In this document: positions 16,082-23,662 of the stretch, piece by piece
How the letters are laid out: each line of letters begins with the position of its first letter
Numbering within the stretch: position 1 is the first letter of the stretch
Origin: JBCKUK01 sp038924905
Lineage (GTDB): Bacteria; Pseudomonadota; Gammaproteobacteria; Burkholderiales; Methylophilaceae
Assembly: GCA_038924905.1 (NCBI GenBank)
Contig: JBCKUK010000014.1
Span: 1 to 31,796, forward strand
Reading direction: 5' to 3'
DNA: 31,796 nucleotides
The notes under the pieces: generated by a model
What the model was told of the DNA's origin: nothing
What the model saw: only the letters and a program-made list of their open reading frames with translations
Database searches by the model: none
Program-made: the position numbers and the translations under genes

Positions 16082-16783
16082 TTACGCACCAAGCTTTGCC
16101 AAGTCATCTTCAGTCAGCCAGCGCCACTGTCCAACAGCCAAATCGTCCGGCAACTTTAACTGGCCAATCTGGATGCGCTTCAAGTTTTCAACGCGATTGC
16201 TGACTGCAGCCAGCATGCGTTTCACCTGATGGTATTTGCCCTCGGTCAGCGTCAGGTGAATCACATTTTCGCTGACTTTTGTGCAGGCCAGCGCGCCAAT
16301 GGGCGCCGGTTCATCTACCAATTGCACGCCTTTAAGCAAATCGGCAATCTGTTTTTCGTCTACCGCGTGCTTGGTGGTTACTTCATAAACCTTGGGTACT
16401 TTCCATTTGGGTGAGCTCATGCGGTGGATAAACTGGCCATTGTCCGAGAGCAGTATCAGGCCGGTGGTATCTTCATCCAGCCTGCCTATGCATTGCACAT
16501 CACGCTCTATTAAAGGGTGGGGGAGTAGGCTATAGATGGTGGGATGATGTTGTGTCTTATGCGAGCACTCGTAATTGGCTGGCTTATGCAGCATGAGATA
16601 GGCTTGTTTTCGATACTGCCAAGGTTCGCCGCGTACGGTGAAATTCAGGTTCTCAACATCAAACTCGGAAAATGGATCATCACATGCTTTACCGTTTACT
16701 GTGACATCACCGCGCCCGACCATGATGCGGCAAGCCTTGCGCGAGCCCAAGCCCTGGGAATGTAAAATGCGCTCAAGCTGCAT
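16082..16783 (-). CDS. rsuA: RsuA-family 16S rRNA pseudouridine synthase
   Basis: This 233-residue protein is close to E. coli RsuA (231), which makes pseudouridine 516 in 16S rRNA. The N-terminal S4-like domain (QLERILHSQGLGSRKACRIM, GDVTVNGK) is followed by LMLHKPANYECS and the catalytic motif GRLDEDTTGLILLSDNG with its aspartate. TLTEGKYHQVKRMLAAVSNRV and RIQIGQLKLPDDLAVGQWR at the end match the family. Start ATG 16783 is chosen by family length; the longer reading to 16840 would overlap the DUF3617 gene. No strong ribosome binding site is seen. RsuA is favoured over RluB/RluE by length and by the QVKRML region. Confidence 0.9.
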   Translation of the reverse strand: MQLERILHSQGLGSRKACRIMVGRGDVTVNGKACDDPFSEFDVENLNFTVRGEPWQYRKQAYLMLHKPANYECSHKTQHHPTIYSLLPHPLIERDVQCIGRLDEDTTGLILLSDNGQFIHRMSSPKWKVPKVYEVTTKHAVDEKQIADLLKGVQLVDEPAPIGALACTKVSENVIHLTLTEGKYHQVKRMLAAVSNRVENLKRIQIGQLKLPDDLAVGQWRWLTEDDLAKLGA

Positions 16784-16805
16784 GGATTGGTAGTGCAAGC
16801 CCAGG

Positions 16806-17324
16806 TTATTGTTTTTTGGTACCCGCAATACCCGCATCACATACGGGCCTTAACCATTTGCCTGAAGACTGGGTAGTTTGGTTAATTGGCCGCCCCTCCT
16901 TGCTGACGCCTTGGAGGGACCATTTGCTGGTGTAGCTGGTATCACTATTCAAGGTCATTTCAAATTTACCAGTGCCTTTTATGTCGCCAGTGCATACCAT
17001 GTCACCAGATGCAGTGTTGCCGCTATGCTGATAGTTTTTGACAATGCAGCCATCCTTGCCCTGCGAGGTATTTACTGGTTGTTTCATGGAGGCTTGCTCG
17101 GGGGTTATGCAATGTTGAATGTGCATGGGATCGCCGCCAAAAGGCATCTGGATGCCCATTTTTTTCATCTCGGCTAATTGCGCGGCTGACATTTTCGGCA
17201 TATCCGGCATTTGCATACTGATTGCCATATCCCATTGTCCGGGTTTAAGTCGGCCATCGGCGGCGCTTGCAACTACACAAGCAGCCAAACCTGAAGCCAA
17301 CACAATCACCTTAAAAATTTTCAT
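16806..17324 (-). CDS. DUF3617 family exported protein
   Basis: This 172-residue protein has a signal peptide (MKIFKVIVLASGLAACVVASA, cleaved near 21-22). DGRLKPGQWDMAISMQMPDM, the characteristic beginning of DUF3617 domains (L-x-PG-x-W), follows. Four cysteines (CITPEQ, GCIVKNY, VCTGD, VCDAG) suggest disulfides in the periplasm. The stretch MPDMPKMSAAQLAEMKKMGI is Met-rich. ATG 17324 has AGGA 8 nt upstream; the in-frame ATG at 17333 lies only one base from that Shine-Dalgarno sequence. Function unknown. It precedes rsuA on the same strand by 22 bp. Confidence 0.87.
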   Translation of the reverse strand: MKIFKVIVLASGLAACVVASAADGRLKPGQWDMAISMQMPDMPKMSAAQLAEMKKMGIQMPFGGDPMHIQHCITPEQASMKQPVNTSQGKDGCIVKNYQHSGNTASGDMVCTGDIKGTGKFEMTLNSDTSYTSKWSLQGVSKEGRPINQTTQSSGKWLRPVCDAGIAGTKKQ

Positions 17325-17425
17325 GGTATACATCCTTATAATTAGGCCCTTAACAAATCAACCTTGATAGATTTTACTCTTTTGCCAGCATTGCGCCCAA
17401 TTAAGGCTGGCAGACTAAGGCGGGT

Positions 17426-17453
17426 TTGACAGCAGATTCAAGTAAACTATCTC
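17426..17453 (+). promoter_or_regulatory. Probable promoter of the TrmH/SpoU methyltransferase gene
   Basis: A perfect TTGACA (17426-17431), 16-bp spacer and TATCTC (17448-17453) lie 25 bp before the start codon. The -35 is ideal and the -10 weak. Confidence 0.45.
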
Positions 17454-17478
17454 AAAACCCTGACCAACCTTACACAAC

Positions 17479-18252
17479 ATGGCAACCAAATACATCACTT
17501 CGCGCGACAATAGCATATTCAAGCAGTTGAAAAAGCTGGTTGATTCCTCGCGCGAGCGCCGCAGTGCCGGACAGACTGTGCTGGATGGCGCACACCTAGT
17601 AGCGGCTTATATTGAAGTCTTTGGCGAGCCCGAGTTGCTTATTTTTGCCGAGGGTGATTGCACAGCAGATGTGGTAGCGTTTTTAGACCGTTTTGAAAAT
17701 GCCGATAAAATGATGTTGCCGCCCGCCATGTTTGCCGAGGTATCGCCCGTGGCGACGCCAACCGGCCTGCTGGCGCTGGTGACAACGCCAAATTTGAGTG
17801 TGACGGCCAAGCCACAATTTGCGCTATTACTGGAAAATATCCAGGACCCGGGCAACCTGGGCGGCATGTTGCGTAGCGCCGCTGCGGCAGGGGTTGAGGT
17901 TGCTTATTTATCCGAGGGCTGCGCCGATGCCTGGTCGCCCAAAACCTTGCGTGGGGGTCAGGGGGCGCATTTTGTGCTGCCGATGGTAGAGCGTGCTGAT
18001 TTACTAGAAATAGTGAGTGGTTTTCAAGGCCAAACACTGGCAACTGCCGCAGAAGGACAATCACTTTATAGTTTTGATTTGACCGGGCCAGTGGCGTTTA
18101 TCATCGGCAATGAAGGCGCCGGTTTAAGCGATGCCTTAATTGGCGCAGCAAACAGCAAGGTGACTATTCCCATGCCCGGCAGGGCGGAATCCCTGAATGC
18201 TGCGGCAGCAGCGGCAATATGCCTGTTCGAAAGGGTACGGCAGACAGCCTAA
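17479..18252 (+). CDS. TrmH/SpoU family RNA 2'-O-methyltransferase
   Basis: This 257-residue enzyme has the SpoU layout. The N-terminal substrate-binding domain (ITSRDNSIFKQLKKLVDSSR...RRSAGQTVLDGAHLV) precedes the knotted SAM-binding domain with its three motifs: NIQDPGNLGGMLRSAAAAGV, VAFIIGNEGAGLSDALI and IPMPGRAESLNAAAAAAICL. It methylates the 2'-OH of a ribose in rRNA or tRNA. The exact target (RlmB-like or TrmH-like) cannot be fixed. It has its own promoter, is divergent from the DUF3617 gene, and converges on the DUF5062 gene with 7 bp between them. No clear ribosome binding site precedes ATG 17479. Confidence 0.92.
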   Translation: MATKYITSRDNSIFKQLKKLVDSSRERRSAGQTVLDGAHLVAAYIEVFGEPELLIFAEGDCTADVVAFLDRFENADKMMLPPAMFAEVSPVATPTGLLALVTTPNLSVTAKPQFALLLENIQDPGNLGGMLRSAAAAGVEVAYLSEGCADAWSPKTLRGGQGAHFVLPMVERADLLEIVSGFQGQTLATAAEGQSLYSFDLTGPVAFIIGNEGAGLSDALIGAANSKVTIPMPGRAESLNAAAAAAICLFERVRQTA

Positions 18253-18259
18253 CCCCTAT

Positions 18260-18520
18260 TTATTTTAAAAGCGGATGATCTTTTGGTAACTGCTTGGCAT
18301 ACCAGAGAGCCAGCCGATGCCGCAATGTTTTTTCGGCGACCTGTTCTTCAGGCAATGGCTGAATGACCTTGTCATGCACCAGCAGCCGGTAAATGTATAA
18401 GAGCTTCTCGCTTGCCGAATCAGTAGGCTCAAACTCCACCACGCCGCGTCCTTCCGCATACTTGATGCCAGCGCGCAATGCCTCCTTAAATAATTCATTC
18501 TCATGCTTTAGTTTTTTCAC
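18260..18520 (-). CDS. DUF5062 family small protein
   Basis: This 86-residue protein begins MKKLKHENELFKEALRAGIK and ends LALWYAKQLPKDHPLLK. Both ends match the DUF5062 family as I recall it; its function is unknown. The start is GTG 18520 with GGGAG 5 nt upstream. It is mostly helical and cytoplasmic, with no signal peptide. It converges on the methyltransferase gene. Confidence 0.83.
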   Translation of the reverse strand: MKKLKHENELFKEALRAGIKYAEGRGVVEFEPTDSASEKLLYIYRLLVHDKVIQPLPEEQVAEKTLRHRLALWYAKQLPKDHPLLK

Positions 18521-18687
18521 GGCGACTCCCTACCTAAATTTCTGATACTGATTGACAGCATACTATTTTATTCAGCGCATACACCATGCTGTTTGTTGAG
18601 CTTTTCTCCCAGCGCGTAATGCTCGAGAAATATTAAAAATTGACCAAGATGCACTTGATTCAGAATCGGTAGATAAATAATTATTAA

Positions 18688-18702
18688 TGATAATGATTAT
18701 CA
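18688..18702 (+). promoter_or_regulatory. Fur box upstream of the TonB-dependent receptor
   Basis: TGATAAT-G-ATTATCA is a perfect match to the 7-1-7 Fur site. It lies 48 bp before the receptor start and just upstream of a TAGAAT -10-like hexamer (18705-18710), so Fur-Fe would block transcription when iron is plentiful. Confidence 0.88.
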
Positions 18703-18749
18703 TGTAGAATAAGATTTAGTAGATAAATTACTTACAAAAAGGGCTGTAA

Positions 18750-20873
18750 ATGCAGTTTAGAATAAAACTACTTCCTTTAGTAATGCTGCCTGTGCTGGCG
18801 CAGATGGCGCATGCTGAGAATGCCGTTCAATTAGCAGAAGTAATCAATGTGCCGCGCGTTGACGTGATAGGCAATGAAGCGCAACTAATCAAAACGCCTG
18901 GCTCCGCTACTATTATTGAACAAGAGGTGTTGGAGTCTAGCCATGTGTTCACTACCAACGAAGCGCTACGTAAAGTGCCTGGTTTGGTGATTCGCGATGA
19001 AGAAGGCTTTGGCATGCGCCCCAATATTGGTGTACGTGGTTTAAATCCAACACGCTCAACTAAAGTACTCCTGTTAGAGGATGGCATACCTTTAACTTAC
19101 GCACCTTACGGCGAAAACGCGAGCTACTACCATCCAACCATCGACCGCTTTAGCAGCATAGAGGTGCTTAAAGGGGCATCGCAAGTTAAGTTTGGGCCAA
19201 CTACCTCGGGCGGTGTGATTAACTATATTACGCCTGATGCCCCAGAAGCCTTTGGCGGGCATATGAGCATTACGGGCGGCAATCGCGATTATCTCAACAC
19301 CAAAATGAATGTGGGCGGCAATGGCATGTTGTTTGATTACACCCACAAAGAGGGTGATGGTGCTCGCGACAACACGCATTCCAATATTGAAGACCTGAAT
19401 CTGAAAGTCACAAAAGCAATCAGTGACAATCACGCGATCACACTGCGTGCCAACTGGTTCAGCGAGAGTTCACAAGTCAGCTACTCAGGCGTGACCCAGC
19501 GCGAATATGATAATTTTGGTGGTGAATACAATCCATTTAATCACGATAGTTTTGACACTACACGCTATGGCTTATCCGCCACCCATGATTGGCAAATGAA
19601 CACTAATGCATTACTCACAACAAACTTCTACTATGCCTATTTTGATCGTGATTGGTGGCGCCAGCAAAGCAATACCTCGGCAGGTAATATTTCTGCTGGC
19701 GATGGTTGCGCAGAGTTTGCCGCAGACAGAATAAATGGCGTTGCTGTCAATGGTGGCACCTGCCAAGGCGTACAAGGTCGATTGAGAACCTACAACACTT
19801 ATGGCGTAGAGCCGCGATTGACTGTCACCCACGCTTGGGGAGAGTTGGAGATAGGCGCAAAAGCACATTTTGAAGACCAGGAGCGTCGGCAGGTGAATGG
19901 CAGCTCGCCATCGGCAAGAACGGGCACATTAAAAGAAAATAACGAGCGAAAAACGGATGCATATTCTGGCTATGTGTCAAACCGTTTTGATATTGGCCAA
20001 TTTTCGATAACACCAATCATGCGTTATGAGCACGTTGAGAACGAGCGCACTGATCGCATAAAAGACACGAAAGGTGATGATGTCTTGCATGAGTGGATTC
20101 CGGGCTTGGGTTTGGCTTACAACCCGAATGCCCAATTAACTTTGTTTGCAGGTGTGCATCGCGGCTTTGCACCACCACGTACCGAGGATTTAATTAGCGA
20201 TACAGGTGGCGCGGTAGATGTGGATGTTGAGCGCTCTACCAATTGGGAGTTTGGTTTCCGCGCAAAACCGACATCAAAACTGAATGTTGAAGCCACCGCT
20301 TTTTATAATGATTTTAAAAATTTAATTGCAGTAGGTTCGGTGGCAAGTAATGTGGCGTTATCGCAAGGCGAGGCCACGTTTGCAGGGCTAGAGTTAAGTG
20401 GCCAATATGCATTTGATAATGGTTTTTACAGCCGTTTAGCTTACACTTGGCTGCCCGTGGCTGAGCAAGATGAACCGTTTAGGCAAGTCAGTAACAACTC
20501 CATTGTGGCAGGCAGCAAATCTGGCAATCGCCAACCTTACGCGCCTAAAAACACCATAACCGCTGCTTTTGGTTATAAAGTGGGTAGTTGGGATGCGCAA
20601 CTAGAAGCCGTGCACGTAGGTAAACAATATGCTGATTTTGCTGAAACTAAAGAGGTGCCCAATGACGACCTTGGCTTAACTGGACAGTTTGGAGAAATTG
20701 ATAGCTACACCATATTTAGTGCAGCTCTAAATTATCGTTACGAGCCGTACAAAACCACATTTTTTGTAACCAGCAAAAACTTGTTTGATAAAGAATATAT
20801 TGTGGATAGAACGCGCGGTATTTTGACGGGTATGCCACGTCTAGTGCAGGTAGGTGCGCGGTATGACTTTTAA
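18750..20873 (+). CDS. TonB-dependent outer-membrane receptor, FecA-like, iron-regulated
   Basis: This 707-residue receptor imports an iron chelate across the outer membrane with TonB energy. Signal peptide 1-22 (LPVLAQMAHA) is followed by a candidate TonB box (VDVIGN, about 34-39) and the plug domain. The plug carries NEALRKVPGLVIRDEEGFGM, RPNIGVRGLNPTRSTKVLLL and EDGIPLTYAPYGENASYYHP, closest to the ferric-citrate (FecA) type. A 22-strand barrel ends in the C-terminal aromatic signature (VGARYDF). There is no N-terminal signalling domain, so no FecIR-type surface signalling is expected. AAGGG lies about 7 nt before ATG 18750. The perfect Fur box upstream indicates iron repression. The ligand is not certain. 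Confidence 0.94.
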   Translation: MQFRIKLLPLVMLPVLAQMAHAENAVQLAEVINVPRVDVIGNEAQLIKTPGSATIIEQEVLESSHVFTTNEALRKVPGLVIRDEEGFGMRPNIGVRGLNPTRSTKVLLLEDGIPLTYAPYGENASYYHPTIDRFSSIEVLKGASQVKFGPTTSGGVINYITPDAPEAFGGHMSITGGNRDYLNTKMNVGGNGMLFDYTHKEGDGARDNTHSNIEDLNLKVTKAISDNHAITLRANWFSESSQVSYSGVTQREYDNFGGEYNPFNHDSFDTTRYGLSATHDWQMNTNALLTTNFYYAYFDRDWWRQQSNTSAGNISAGDGCAEFAADRINGVAVNGGTCQGVQGRLRTYNTYGVEPRLTVTHAWGELEIGAKAHFEDQERRQVNGSSPSARTGTLKENNERKTDAYSGYVSNRFDIGQFSITPIMRYEHVENERTDRIKDTKGDDVLHEWIPGLGLAYNPNAQLTLFAGVHRGFAPPRTEDLISDTGGAVDVDVERSTNWEFGFRAKPTSKLNVEATAFYNDFKNLIAVGSVASNVALSQGEATFAGLELSGQYAFDNGFYSRLAYTWLPVAEQDEPFRQVSNNSIVAGSKSGNRQPYAPKNTITAAFGYKVGSWDAQLEAVHVGKQYADFAETKEVPNDDLGLTGQFGEIDSYTIFSAALNYRYEPYKTTFFVTSKNLFDKEYIVDRTRGILTGMPRLVQVGARYDF

Positions 20874-21756
20874 GAGTAAATTAATTGGCGCTGTTTAGCT
20901 ACTTTTGACAGCTGCCAATTGGTAATTGCCCAACGCCACATTTCATTCAATGTGGCGTTTTTTATTGTCGTGGGTGGTTGTTGCCCTAAGAAATTTAGCG
21001 CATCAAATAATAATGCGCTTGAATAATTGAGTTCTAGTGGATTGGCCAGCGTTTGCTTGCTGAGCTTTTCGCCTTGCCCATTCGTGGCAACAGGAATGTG
21101 CGTGTAGCTGGGTGTGTGGAGTTTTAATTTTTGCTGGAGATAAATCTGGCGCGGCGTGGAATCAAGCAAATCTGCTCCGCGTACACATGGGTGATGCTTT
21201 GCTCGGCATCATCAACCACCACAGCAAGCTGGTAGGCATAAATGCCATCGGCGCGCTTTAATACAAAATCTCCAATATCGCGGCTTAAATTATGGCTGTT
21301 AGCACCTTGAATCGCATCGTCAAAAGCAATCGGCCTATCCTCAACTTTCATTCGCCAGGCGCGTGCCTGCTTACCCAGCGCCAGGCCATTACGACAAGTT
21401 CCGGGATAAACCAAGCCATCAATGCCATGCATGGCGGAGTCGGCAATCTCTTTACGTGAACAGCTACAGGGGTAAACCAGCGCCTGCTTTTGCAGATTTT
21501 CCAGTGCCGCCGCATAAGCATCAAAGCGTTCACTCTGATACATGACACTGCCATCCCACTCAAAACCAAATGCTGCCAGCGCTTTTAAAATGGCTTCAGC
21601 GGCACCCGGCATCTCACGCGGGGTATCCAAATCTTCCATGCGCACCAGCCATTCGCCTTTGTGTATTTTAGCTTCGAGGTAGCTGGCAACTGCGGCGACT
21701 AGCGAGCCGAAATGCAAGGGGCCGGTGGGAGAGGGGGCAAAGCGACCTCGATACAT
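20870..21756 (-). pseudogene. gluQ: GluQ, glutamyl-queuosine tRNA(Asp) synthetase, with one frameshift
   Basis: GluQ activates glutamate and attaches it to the queuosine of tRNA(Asp). The N-terminal part (ATG 21756) has RGRFAPSPTGPLHFGS (HIGH-like), MEDLDTPRE and the zinc site C97, C99, Y117, C121 (YPCSCSR...YPGTC). The frame then drifts after DDAEQSITHV. Adding one G near 21184-21186 restores HVVRGADLLDSTPRQIYLQQ. The remaining C-terminal part has GEKLSKQTLANPL (KMSKS-like) and ends near WRWAITNWQLSKVAKQ. The restored length is about 295 residues (E. coli about 300). The 3' end overlaps the receptor gene by four bases and contains the receptor terminator. The deletion could be a sequencing error or real inactivation. 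Confidence 0.88.
20932..20963 (+). terminator. Strong intrinsic terminator of the receptor gene, inside gluQ
   Basis: AACGCCACATT (20932-20942), loop TCATTC, AATGTGGCGTT (20949-20959), then TTTTATT. The stem is a perfect 11 bp with a T tract on the plus strand. It also encodes KNATLNEMWRW near the C-terminus of the convergent gluQ. Confidence 0.88.
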
Positions 21757-21833
21757 GGTTTAGAATATTCCCTGTGTATGGCTAAAGCGGCTGGTCGTAA
21801 TTGTCTTTATATCGCTGAATAGTGACGAAGAAA

Positions 21834-22157
21834 TCAGTGTAAGGGCTGAAGATAAGGCGGAATGTACCAGGACTGAAGTTCGCTGCCCTGCATTACCAGA
21901 TTGCATTGCAGGCGGTCGGCACCATTGGCACTCACTTCAAAATCATAGGTGCGCATGAGCTGTACGCGCCCGCGGCTATTGCGTCCCAGCCTAAGCCTGG
22001 TGCAGGCGACAGTTTCATCCAGCAATTGCAAGTCGCAGCGGTCAGCCAGATCGCGGCCGGTGTTTACTGCCTTCTCGCGCACACCGATGCTATCAAACCA
22101 AAACCAGGCGGCTGCAATTGCTGTAATAAATAGGAATATTTCCAACAGGTAACCCAA
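21834..22157 (-). CDS. DUF3301 family small membrane-anchored protein
   Basis: This 107-residue protein has one N-terminal membrane helix (about 4-22, LLEIFLFITAIAAAWFWFDS). A soluble domain follows with LQLLDETVACTRLRLGRNSR and RGRVQLMRTYDFEVSANG, the signature of DUF3301. Function unknown. A stop codon lies a few codons upstream and no ATG is available. The start is therefore TTG 22157 or TTG 22145 (MEIFLFITAI); neither has a strong ribosome binding site. It is upstream of gluQ on the same strand with a 77-bp gap. Confidence 0.78.
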   Translation of the reverse strand: MGYLLEIFLFITAIAAAWFWFDSIGVREKAVNTGRDLADRCDLQLLDETVACTRLRLGRNSRGRVQLMRTYDFEVSANGADRLQCNLVMQGSELQSWYIPPYLQPLH

Positions 22158-22349
22158 ATCAGGCGAAGCAAAATGAGCTTACATAATAATGAGGTTGGTA
22201 TTCGGCTTCAAGCTAAGCTTTCTTGCAATCTGCGCGCCCTGAAATGAAGCGCGCTTGAGAATTTTGCTTTGACCGAGATTGTCGGTATAGTCTAACCCGA
22301 GTTATATTGCCTCGAACTGAACTTTCGGAACAAATTATCGCTTATTGAT

Positions 22350-23395
22350 ATGACTGAAGATCGCGAACAAGAAGCGCTGGGCGCTTATCTTAAATTGCTG
22401 CAAAATAAGGGCGCGAGCGAGGCCTATCTGAAGCAGCGTAAGGAGCTTTTGTTAGCGTTTGTCCCGAGCCTTGTAGACTTGCCCAGCGATGGCTTTTTAT
22501 TTCGAGATGTCGTAGAGGATTTTCTGGACAGCATAGATAAGGCCAAATGGGCTCTTTAGTCTGGCCGTAGCGCGAGAATATTTTCCATTCTGGACTAAAG
22601 ATATCAAGACAATTGCAGCGCTTAGTGCAGGCGCGGCCTTTGATTTGGACTCTATGCATTGGCAGCCACTGGATTGTACCCTTAGAGTGCTGTGGGAGAT
22701 GCTGGATAAAGAACAGTTCGATGTGTCCGAGACCTGGCCAATTAAAGCCTATACCCTGGCTTTGCGTCAGAATGGCGCGGAACAGTCTTTGGTGGATACG
22801 CGTGTCAAACTGGTAAAGCTATTGTTGATACGGTTGAGAGATGCCCCGGCTAAGAATCACAAAATTTACCGCATTGCAGTTGATGCCAGCGCATCCCTTT
22901 TTGCTGTAAAAGGGACGCGTCATTTGTTTTTTGCAGTGGTTCGGGAGTTTTATTATTTCTGGATTGGTGACCCGAAGGCAGCCGAATATATCCGTGGTGA
23001 TACAACGCTCAATTCTGAATGTAGCTTTTGATGTAAATCCAGTGCAATGGCAAACATTGGAGATGGATCTGAAGACCGTCTGGGCAAACCTGAAGAATGA
23101 GAAATTTTCTCATGCTGACACATTAGCACTCGAGGCTTACGCAGCTGCATTGACTCAAAAAGGAGCTGACAAGGCGCTCATCGAGACGCGTACAAAGCTG
23201 GTGAAATTACTGTTGTTGCGCTTGAAGGGTGTTACAAATAAAAATGCAAAAATTTATCGTAAAGCTGCGTATGCAACAGCGCCGGTATTTGAGATTAAAG
23301 AAGCACGATATTTATTTTTGGTTGTAGTACGCGAGTTTTATTATTTCTGGATTGGCGATCCAAACGCTGCAAACTACGTTCTTAACAAAACCTGA
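22350..23395 (+). pseudogene. Unrecognised three-module repeat protein whose frame needs two +1 shifts
   Basis: Three consecutive frames encode one continuous set of related modules. Frame 1 (22350-22559) ends KAKWAL at CTT TAG; frame 2 ends ECSF at TTT TGA (23026-23031); frame 3 ends at 23395. Skipping one T at 22557 and one at 23029 yields 347 residues. Module 2 (about 96-213) and module 3 (about 225-341) align over their whole length: AAFDLDSMHWQ/SFDVNPVQWQ, DTRVKLVKLLLIRL/ETRTKLVKLLLLRL and VVREFYYFWIGDP in both. Module 1 (about 8-88) has only the second half (AYLKLLQNKG...SLAVAREYFPFW). Modules are helical, Lys/Leu-rich and cytoplasmic, with no signal peptide or catalytic motif I can name. 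It may be decayed, mis-sequenced or recoded. No family recognised. Confidence 0.72.
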
Positions 23396-23508
23396 ATATC
23401 AACCCCAAGGTTTCCAAGTCATTTTATTGCTCCAGCCCGCTAAATTATAAACAGATAGTCTGATAATCAGAGCCCGTCATTTCAGCTTTACCAAAATCCA
23501 CTGTAAAA

Positions 23509-23530
23509 TGCACCATAAATGTGTGATGCA
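23509..23530. promoter_or_regulatory. Imperfect dyad upstream of amtB, possible NtrC-like site
   Basis: TGCACCA-N8-TGATGCA: half sites match in 6 of 7 positions and resemble the NtrC half site TGCACCA, but the spacer is longer than usual. A TATAAT lies downstream at 23559-23564. Nitrogen control is plausible for amtB; the site is weak. Confidence 0.3.
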
Positions 23531-23662
23531 CTTTAGCAGGCACGAATTGAGTGCGTTATATAATGGGCGGGGTTTTAATACCTTATAAAAAATAGCAGGT
23601 TGAGAATTGGTGCGGCTAGCGCCCAATATCATCTGATTTTAATTGCTGGGGGGAGAGTAAGG

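Noticed and set aside
22165..22250. A short plus-strand frame starting MSLHNNEVG between the DUF3301 gene and the repeat protein
   Set aside because: Only about 24 codons, no ribosome binding site and no similarity I can name.
22269..22291. TTGACC and TATAGT as a promoter for the repeat protein
   Set aside because: The spacer is only 11 bp, too short for a sigma-70 promoter.
23540..23556. GGCAC...GTGC before amtB as a sigma-54 promoter
   Set aside because: The spacing between GG and GC is 12 bases, not the required 10.
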